The translations under genes were made by a program, and so were the position numbers. Positions 58,278-64,000 of a DNA stretch of 64,000 nucleotides are shown one piece after another. How positions within the stretch are numbered: the stretch's first letter is position 1; the number at the start of each line of letters is the position of its first letter. This stretch comes from Mesorhizobium metallidurans STM 2683 (GTDB taxonomy: Bacteria; Pseudomonadota; Alphaproteobacteria; Rhizobiales; Rhizobiaceae), in the NCBI RefSeq assembly GCF_000350085.1, contig NZ_CAUM01000013.1, forward strand, positions 43,812 through 107,811, read 5' to 3'. The notes under the pieces were generated by a model. It searched no databases, was not told the origin of the DNA, and worked only from the letters and a program-made list of their open reading frames with translations.

Positions 58278-59506
58278 TGACGCGGGTCTGCGTCCTCGGC
58301 GGGAGTTCGCCCTTCACGGTGGCGCTCGTCGATGCGATTGAGGCAAGCAAGGCGTTAAGTCGCCGGCTGGGCGAATGGGTGTTAATCCTCCAAGGGCGCA
58401 ACGTGCAAAACCTCGATGCGGTTGCACATTATGCCCGGCACCGGCTGGGAGCATTCGGAACCTCGGTCATATCCACCACGGACCTCGATGCGGCCCTGGC
58501 CGATGCCGAGATCGTGATTGTCCAGACGCGCTTCGGCGGGCTTGAGGCGAGGGCTGATGACGAACGCTTTGCAAGCGATCTGGGATGCATCGCTGACGAA
58601 ACGTTGGGCCCCTGCGGCCTGCTCTCTGCCTTCCGTCAAATAGGGCCGGTAGACGATCTCGCGATCCGTATGAAGGCAGTCTGTCCCGATGCCTTCGTCG
58701 TGAACATGATCAACCCGCTGAGCCTGACGACGGCCATGATGCTTCGCCGCGGCTTGGCTGCCGTCGGCATCTGCGAGCTTCCCCTCGCCACACTCCAGGC
58801 CTTCGCGAGGGCGCTGCGCATCGACTCGACCGAACTTAACTGGAGTTACGAGGGCCTCAATCACAGAGGCTTTATCCCCATCGTCAGGACCCGAGACGGG
58901 GAGGATCTCCTGCAGCACGTCCTCGATTTGACCTCCGATACCGCAACGCAGAAGTTCCGGGACGATATTCTTCGCCTTGGCGCAATACCCACGAAATACT
59001 TCGCTCTTTTCGATGACCGGTCTTCGCACGGGAAGGGTCGGGCGGTCGCGCTGATTTCTCTGCGAGATGCGATTGCCAAGGATCTTATCGCGGATCCCAC
59101 ACAATGCCCACCACAAATAGCAAAGCGTGATATGCCTTGGTATGCGCAAGCAGTCGTACCGCTCGTCGCAGCCCGCGTCGGAGCGCAGGGCTACGACGCC
59201 ACCATAAACGTCGCGACGGATGGCCCCCTCGTTCACGAGCTGCGTGCCCGCGTCCTCGGTGATCGCATCGATATTCTTGATCCCGCACCAGCGAGCGGTC
59301 CATTCCGCGACTGGCTCGCCGCGTTCGACCATCACGAACGATTGTGCCTGGCAGCGCTCGCCGACCCTACACCGGATACGATCGGTGCGGCGCTCGAAGT
59401 CGATCGAATCACGCCTTCCGACAAAGTTCGGACTGCAGCTGCACGAATTTTCCGGACCTGGCGCGATGCTGCCAGCAATCCGCCGACCGTGCGAGAACAG
59501 CAATGA
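58277..59506 (+). CDS. Glycoside hydrolase family 4-like NAD-dependent enzyme
   Basis: 409 residues. Rossmann start VCVLGGSSPFTVALVDAI; QTRFGGLEARADDE near 84; NMINPLSLTTAMML near 140; metal Cys in GICELPLAT near 162; metal His and stabilising residues in GLNHRGFIP near 195; LGAIPTKYF near 237. GH4 enzymes use NAD and Mn to oxidise C3 and eliminate, usually on 6-phosphoglycosides. In this operon it may act on a phosphorylated cyclitol or its glycoside (inference). Overlaps the kinase gene by ATGA. Confidence 0.88.
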   Translation: MTRVCVLGGSSPFTVALVDAIEASKALSRRLGEWVLILQGRNVQNLDAVAHYARHRLGAFGTSVISTTDLDAALADAEIVIVQTRFGGLEARADDERFASDLGCIADETLGPCGLLSAFRQIGPVDDLAIRMKAVCPDAFVVNMINPLSLTTAMMLRRGLAAVGICELPLATLQAFARALRIDSTELNWSYEGLNHRGFIPIVRTRDGEDLLQHVLDLTSDTATQKFRDDILRLGAIPTKYFALFDDRSSHGKGRAVALISLRDAIAKDLIADPTQCPPQIAKRDMPWYAQAVVPLVAARVGAQGYDATINVATDGPLVHELRARVLGDRIDILDPAPASGPFRDWLAAFDHHERLCLAALADPTPDTIGAALEVDRITPSDKVRTAAARIFRTWRDAASNPPTVREQQ

Positions 59507-60579
59507 CCAACAAGGACATTGCTGTCTTTGATATCGGCGGCACGCATTTTCGCTCGGCCCTGTGGACAAATGGAAGGCTGGGTCCAGTGACGCGACGACC
59601 TGCGATCAACTACCTTAACACGGCTCACCGCAGTCCCGTCGAACTCCAGGAGGCTTTGGCCGACTACCTGGTGGCCGAGACTGAGCGCCTGCAGTTGGGG
59701 AGCGGAACCTCGATAAAGCATGCCGGCATCTCACTTGGAGCACCCGTGAACGCTCGTAGCGGCTGTGTGCTGCAATCTGGTCCACTCTGGGGCCCGAGAT
59801 CAGGACCCTTCGAACTCCAGGCGGCGTTGACACGCCGGCGGTTGGACACCCGCTGGACGATCGCGAATGACGTGACCGCAGGACTGGCGTCCTACATACA
59901 GACCTGCGATCCCGGGAGCCATTCGCGTATCCTGTTCGTCACGGTGAGCACCGGAATCGGGGCGAGGCTCTACGATTTCGCGCGAGGCGGCGTGCCGGTC
60001 GATCCCGTGCACGGGATACAAGGTGAAATTGGCCACATCAAAGTAGAAGCTTTCTTCCGCGGCACGCGTCTCAAGTTTACCTGCGATTGCGGTGGATGCG
60101 ACCATCTGAACGCCTATTCGTCCGGACGCGGCGTATTGAAACTGCTCCGCGAGTTGCCATCTCGGTCCCCGGATGCGCTAGCAGTCTCGACGATGGCCGC
60201 GGCACGCGACGGCGACGATGATGCCATGCTCGCGGAGTTCTCGCATGGGGTGGCGGCCGCTGACGCGCTTGCCTTGGACGTCCTCGCTACGATCACGCGA
60301 CCGCTGGCACTTATTTTCTCGGCGCTCCTGACGCACGATCCGCTACTTGATTCAATTGTTCTCGCCGGGGGTGTCGTGGATGCACTCGAACCAGCCTATT
60401 CGGCTAGCCTTGATCGGCAATTCCGCGACCACGGATTATTCCAGATCACCGAATGCGATTCATCCTATTTCGCCCGCCGGCTCCGTATCGTCGCGCCGGG
60501 AGACCTGTCAGGACTTATCGGTGCTGGCCATCTCGCTGAAATGGCGGAGGAGGGGCGAAGCATCCATGTTTTCCAGTGA
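59503..60579 (+). CDS. ROK-family kinase (candidate C7-cyclitol kinase)
   Basis: 358 residues from the ATG overlapping the GH4-like stop. ATP motif VFDIGGTHFRSAL at residues 7-19; catalytic Asp in IANDVTAGLASY near 122; ROK zinc region GEIGHIKVE then CDCGGCDHLNAYSSGRG near 180-210; VLAGGVVDAL near 290. Generic ROK enzymes phosphorylate glucose or N-acetyl sugars. ROK-type kinases (AcbM, ValC) also phosphorylate valiolone-type cyclitols, and linkage to the cyclase favours that role. It overlaps the dehydrogenase by 14 bp. Confidence 0.88.
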   Translation: MTNKDIAVFDIGGTHFRSALWTNGRLGPVTRRPAINYLNTAHRSPVELQEALADYLVAETERLQLGSGTSIKHAGISLGAPVNARSGCVLQSGPLWGPRSGPFELQAALTRRRLDTRWTIANDVTAGLASYIQTCDPGSHSRILFVTVSTGIGARLYDFARGGVPVDPVHGIQGEIGHIKVEAFFRGTRLKFTCDCGGCDHLNAYSSGRGVLKLLRELPSRSPDALAVSTMAAARDGDDDAMLAEFSHGVAAADALALDVLATITRPLALIFSALLTHDPLLDSIVLAGGVVDALEPAYSASLDRQFRDHGLFQITECDSSYFARRLRIVAPGDLSGLIGAGHLAEMAEEGRSIHVFQ

Positions 60580-61630
60580 TCGGATCAGCTTGACCGGATC
60601 GAAGTCGCACCTCGCTCTGGTGCGGCCGCCGGGCGTGGGCGCCCCAAGACTGGAGCAGGTTCGGAAACCCGTGGCGCTACCGGGCGATTTTGTGTGCCGG
60701 ACCCTCATTGCCGGCGTCTGCGGAACCGACCTCCAGATTCTGCGCGGCGTGCGTGACGATCCAGCCCGGATCCTCGGACATGAGGGCGTCGCGATTGTCG
60801 AGGAAGTGGCTGCGAAAGCGGACCAGCGCTGGCTAGGCGCGACGATTGCCGTGAATCCAACGCCAGACTGGGGCAGCGCTGAACTCGGCCATACTCTCGA
60901 TGGGATGATGCAGCAGCGCTTCCTCGTGCCTGCTCGGTTGCGGTCTTTGGTCGTTTCGCCGCCCGCAGAACTGGCTGCCGATCTCGCTATTCTCGCTGAG
61001 CCGCTGGCATCCGTCCTGACTTGCGGAAGCATTCTCAAGCGGGTCGCGGAACCGATACGAGTGTTGGCGGTAGGACGAGGTACAATCGGCCAACTGCTTC
61101 GTATTGCGCTCAAAACTGCCTGCGCGTCGGTTCGGGACGTCGTCGTCACAGGGACGAAAGAGACGTCCGGTATTGAGGACGAAACATTCGACACTGTGAT
61201 CCTATGTTCCTCGCGGCAGGATGTAGCCGCCGCCCTCAGTATCGGGTTCGACGCCTTGTGCGACGGTGGCACCCTCCATCTCTTCGGAGGTCTCCCATCT
61301 GAGTATCGAGACCCGCGGCTGCCCGGGGTCAATCTCAGCGAAGTCCGCGCACGAAACACCGGTGGACGTGTCGGTCGGTCACTGACCGAGCAGTGCCAAA
61401 CAACCATCGGCCACAAGCGGGTGTCGATCACGGGGCACCGCGGTTCTTCCAATGCGATGCTGACCCAGGCAATGATCGAGCTTAGCGCTCGCCCCGATAC
61501 CTATCGGCCGCTTCTTACGATCGTGACAGACCCGGAGGAAGCTGTCCGCACATTACGCGAAGCTGTCGGGGATCCGCCGGTTAGACCTTGGACCAAGCTT
61601 GGGATCGACCTGCGGAGGTGGCGAACTTGA
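60566..61630 (+). CDS. Medium-chain zinc-type dehydrogenase
   Basis: 354 residues from the ATG preceded by GGAGGAGGGG. Catalytic zinc ligands are recognisable in AGVCGTDLQILRG near 48 and LGHEGVAIVEE near 70. The structural-zinc Cys cluster of ordinary alcohol dehydrogenases is missing. The Rossmann region VLAVGRGTIGQLLRIALK near 170 binds the cofactor with AVGRGTIG for GxGxxG. Oxidises or reduces an alcohol/ketone, plausibly of the cyclitol. Its stop is followed within 15 bp by the next ATG. Confidence 0.88.
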   Translation: MFSSDRISLTGSKSHLALVRPPGVGAPRLEQVRKPVALPGDFVCRTLIAGVCGTDLQILRGVRDDPARILGHEGVAIVEEVAAKADQRWLGATIAVNPTPDWGSAELGHTLDGMMQQRFLVPARLRSLVVSPPAELAADLAILAEPLASVLTCGSILKRVAEPIRVLAVGRGTIGQLLRIALKTACASVRDVVVTGTKETSGIEDETFDTVILCSSRQDVAAALSIGFDALCDGGTLHLFGGLPSEYRDPRLPGVNLSEVRARNTGGRVGRSLTEQCQTTIGHKRVSITGHRGSSNAMLTQAMIELSARPDTYRPLLTIVTDPEEAVRTLREAVGDPPVRPWTKLGIDLRRWRT

Positions 61631-61644
61631 GAGAACGTCCGTTG

Positions 61645-62595
61645 ATGAGCAACGCGCGATTGACTGTAGTGCAGAGTAGCTATCGACCACAAATCGGGGT
61701 TGCGCTCTGGAAGGTGGCGGATCGGGGCCTTGCCGGCTTTGAGACCGCCGCCACCGCGGGTCTCGATCACGTTCACGTCGACTTGGGTGGCCCGAACCGC
61801 GGTCCCGATCTCACGGATGTCGAAGTGCTGGCGGCCTTCGACGCAACCTCACGCCGTTTCGCGCTTCCGATCACCGCTCTTGCAGTCAATCGGCTCAACG
61901 ATCTTGGCCTGACTGCGCCAAGGGGTAGCGAGGAAGCGTTGGAAGCCCGGCGAAGTATCTCGCACGCGATTAGAGTGGCGGATCGTCTGCGGGTGCCCAG
62001 GATTATCATTCCGGGCTTTCGCCGAAGCCTCGTTCGGAGGCCCGAGGACGTGGCTAGAACAGCTGAAGTGCTGCGTTTCGCACTTGGTCCCGCCCAAGCT
62101 GCAGGGATTACTTTGGCATATGAAAGCGGGCTCGACTCCGAAAGAACACTCCAGATCCTTCAAGCCGTTGGCCAGCCGGGTATCTGCTTGCAGTTTGATA
62201 CGGGAAATCCCGCTATCTACGGGCATTCCGCCGCCTCAATTTGGGCGCGACTTGCTGACGTCGCCTCTCCGGACGTCCACCTTAAGGATGCTTTGGGGGT
62301 GTCGGTCGATGGGGATGTGCCGCTGGGCGACGGTGTAGCCGAGCTGGAGCTTACGTTCATTGCATTCGCGCGCCAACCGGGGCCTACATCCTTCACACTC
62401 GAGGGCGATTATCGCGAAGATTCTGGATCTCGAATTGGTCGCGACCTTGCCCGGCTGAAGATACTCATCGGGAGGTCGATGTTGGCGGGTGGCCTGGGCT
62501 GCCCCGATGGTGTTGGTTGCGTAGGTGGAAGCGGTGTCTCCAGAGCCGAAGGCATGTCTCTGCTTGAATGTATCGATAGATGGGGGGCTGTATGA
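61645..62595 (+). CDS. Sugar phosphate isomerase/epimerase-like TIM barrel
   Basis: 316 residues from the ATG of MSNARLTVVQSS; a TTG at 61627 overlapping the previous stop is an alternative. AP-endonuclease-2 / xylose-isomerase-like barrel with the metal residues at strand ends: LAYESGL (Glu) near 155, LQFDTGNPAIY (Asp) near 185, SPDVHLKDALG (His/Asp) near 212 and FTLEGDYRED (Glu) near 254. These enzymes epimerise or isomerise keto-sugars, a step required at C2 in C7-cyclitol routes. ATGA overlap with the next gene. Confidence 0.87.
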   Translation: MSNARLTVVQSSYRPQIGVALWKVADRGLAGFETAATAGLDHVHVDLGGPNRGPDLTDVEVLAAFDATSRRFALPITALAVNRLNDLGLTAPRGSEEALEARRSISHAIRVADRLRVPRIIIPGFRRSLVRRPEDVARTAEVLRFALGPAQAAGITLAYESGLDSERTLQILQAVGQPGICLQFDTGNPAIYGHSAASIWARLADVASPDVHLKDALGVSVDGDVPLGDGVAELELTFIAFARQPGPTSFTLEGDYREDSGSRIGRDLARLKILIGRSMLAGGLGCPDGVGCVGGSGVSRAEGMSLLECIDRWGAV

Positions 62596-63626
62596 TGAAA
62601 TCGACCATTGCGAATGCCTGCCGGCTTGTAACAGCCTGCCTCGCCAGGCTGATCGTCGTCGATCCGGCCGTTGCGGTGCAAAACATCGAGCCGAAACATG
62701 GCGCCGCGCCAGCAAGGTCTCGACCACAGCTTGAACGTCTTGGTTCTCTGATTTCTTTCGGTGGCTCAATGATGGCAGGGACAAGCATCCTGTGCGTCTC
62801 AGCCCTGCTCATTCTATTGTTTGACCAACCGAAACTGTCGGCAGAGGAGAATGGCATAACCCTGCATTACACCTCTGGCGGTTCTGCGGCTGCAATCGCG
62901 GCCGCGGGCTTCAACCTCGCTGATGTACAATATGTCGAGCAACTCAATGCGCTCCCTCCCGGGATGAAGGGGCTGATCTGGCTAAATGAGACCAGCGGCG
63001 TGACGCCGCGTTTCATCGCCAAGGTCAAGCCGTTCATCGGCAACGCGAAGCTGTTCGGCTTTCGCCTCGGTGATGAGCCTGACATCACCGGCAAGTACCA
63101 CTCCCCGGCAGTTAGCCCGGCAGCCCTCAAAGCCGAGGCCGACTGGATCAGGGCCAATGTGCCCGGGGCCGTGACGTTCATCACGCTGATGGACATGGGG
63201 TCTTTTGACGCCCCCAGCTACATGAACACCTTCAATCCCGCCAACACCGGGATCGATTTCTTCGGCCTCGATCCGTATCCGGTGCGCGGCAAGGTTTTCG
63301 ATTTGGACTTCATCGACAGAACGGTCGAGGCGGCTGTTGCCGCTGGAATCCCGCTCAATAAGATCGTGCCGGTGTTCCAAGCCTTTGGCGGCGGCAATTG
63401 GAGGACCTATACCGGCGGGGTCAAAGACGTCTATAAACTGCCGACACCTGACCAGGCGAACCAGATGTTCGCGCGCTGGGCCACCTACACCCCCAATCCA
63501 GTGTTTGACTTTGCCTACGCGTGGGGATCGCAGAACGGCGACACCAAGCTGGGCAGCACCAGCCCGGAGGCACTAAGCCTTCGCGCGGCGTTCAAGGCAC
63601 ACAACACGGCACAGCGTTCGCAATAG
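62592..63626 (+). CDS. Exported glycoside-hydrolase-like TIM-barrel protein
   Basis: 344 residues from the ATG in the ATGA overlap. A hydrophobic segment (TSILCVSALLILLFDQ, about 63-78) comes after some 60 residues, so it is either an internal signal anchor or the true start is the ATG at 62769. The barrel shows AGFNLADVQYVEQLNALPPGMKGLIW, FGFRLGDEPDITG (candidate acid Glu) and FFGLDPYPVRG, and AYAWGSQNGD near the C-terminus. I recall similar domains in rhizobial secreted proteins, but no substrate is known. Confidence 0.72.
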   Translation: MMKSTIANACRLVTACLARLIVVDPAVAVQNIEPKHGAAPARSRPQLERLGSLISFGGSMMAGTSILCVSALLILLFDQPKLSAEENGITLHYTSGGSAAAIAAAGFNLADVQYVEQLNALPPGMKGLIWLNETSGVTPRFIAKVKPFIGNAKLFGFRLGDEPDITGKYHSPAVSPAALKAEADWIRANVPGAVTFITLMDMGSFDAPSYMNTFNPANTGIDFFGLDPYPVRGKVFDLDFIDRTVEAAVAAGIPLNKIVPVFQAFGGGNWRTYTGGVKDVYKLPTPDQANQMFARWATYTPNPVFDFAYAWGSQNGDTKLGSTSPEALSLRAAFKAHNTAQRSQ

Positions 63627-63644
63627 GCCGCTTAAACGAAAATT

Positions 63645-63968
63645 ATGCGCCCGATCAAACCGGGTTTTCGGGTCGAATACCCATTTCACGACAAGGCCGT
63701 CACCGTCACCACCTGCGGCCGCATCTGCTGCTATCGCAAGAAGATCAACATCTCGACCGTGCTTGCCGGTCAGAGGCTCGGCATCACCGAAATCGACGAC
63801 GGCATTTGGCTCGTGAGCTTCATGCACTATGATCTGGGATATATCGATCTGGAACAGAGGACCTTGCAGACCATCGACAACCCGTTCGGCACGAGGTTGT
63901 CACCCATTGAAGTGCTGAAGTGCACCCCTCGGGTGAGACAGAGATCAGTAACAGTTCTCCGTTTCTGA
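63645..63968 (+). pseudogene. IS481-type transposase C-terminal remnant
   Basis: The frame reads VEYPFHDKAVTVTTCGRICCYRKKIN, then DGIWLVSFMHYDLGYIDLEQRTLQ and NPFGTRLSP, the C-terminal segment of IS481-family transposases of rhizobia. The DDE catalytic core upstream is missing, replaced by the end of the cyclitol operon 19 bp away. The usual stop after the NPFG-RLSP motif is also lost and the frame runs on to 63968. A truncated relic marking the right border of the island. Confidence 0.8.
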
Positions 63969-64000
63969 GATTGCCGCAGGGTCTTCCCGCCGCAATCGCA

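Overview
The window looks like chromosome of a high-GC alphaproteobacterium of the Rhizobiales, most likely Mesorhizobium or a close relative. The reasons are the cox order (coxB-coxA-ctaB-coxF-ctaG-coxC-DUF983-SURF1) running into ispH-thrB-rnhA, a CcrM-type GANTC methyltransferase, an IalB-family protein, a RibB with a worn-out GTP cyclohydrolase domain, and several palindromic intergenic repeats of the rhizobial type. This placement rests on recognised families and gene order; no database search was possible.

Layout. 0.1-4.1 kb is accessory and partly decayed: a divergent CGNR regulator / alpha-beta hydrolase pair, a class III adenylate cyclase broken by an in-frame TAA, and a frameshifted small coiled-coil gene. 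4.3-16.7 kb is housekeeping: aroC, ribB, an MFS pump with its divergent TetR repressor and three matching operators, a histone-deacetylase-like hydrolase, xseB, pirin, dxs, a TlyA-type rRNA methyltransferase and an RlmD/RumA-type methyltransferase. 16.8-19.7 kb holds a vapBC module, tldD and ialB. 20-26.6 kb is the cytochrome aa3 oxidase operon with assembly factors. 26.7-49.7 kb is mixed core: ispH, thrB, rnhA, parDE, peroxiredoxin, a DsbD-like protein, yqgE, a GGDEF/EAL protein, an M16 protease, thrC, ccrM, a second vapBC, mutY, DciA-like, DsbA-like and smc. Repeats lie between several of these genes.

From about 49.8 kb the character changes. A UDP-glucuronate epimerase-like gene is followed by a truncated AraC regulator. 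Then comes a tightly overlapping five-gene operon for sugar-nucleotide and glycan chemistry: methyltransferase, GT4 glycosyltransferase, nucleotidyltransferase and two SDR epimerases. A VanZ-like gene with an in-frame TAG follows on the other strand.

The most interesting region is 56.9-63.6 kb, a seven-gene co-directional operon in which nearly every junction overlaps. It begins with a sedoheptulose-7-phosphate cyclase of the 2-epi-5-epi-valiolone synthase type. Then follow an unannotated 49-residue protein, a GH4-like NAD-dependent enzyme, a ROK-family kinase, a medium-chain dehydrogenase, a TIM-barrel isomerase/epimerase and an exported TIM-barrel hydrolase-like protein. Cyclase, sugar kinase, epimerase and dehydrogenase are the functions needed for the early steps of C7-cyclitol (acarbose/validamycin-type) biosynthesis, so I propose an undescribed C7-cyclitol pathway. 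An IS481-type transposase remnant directly follows it, which fits acquisition by transfer. I see no rRNA, tRNA or CRISPR array.
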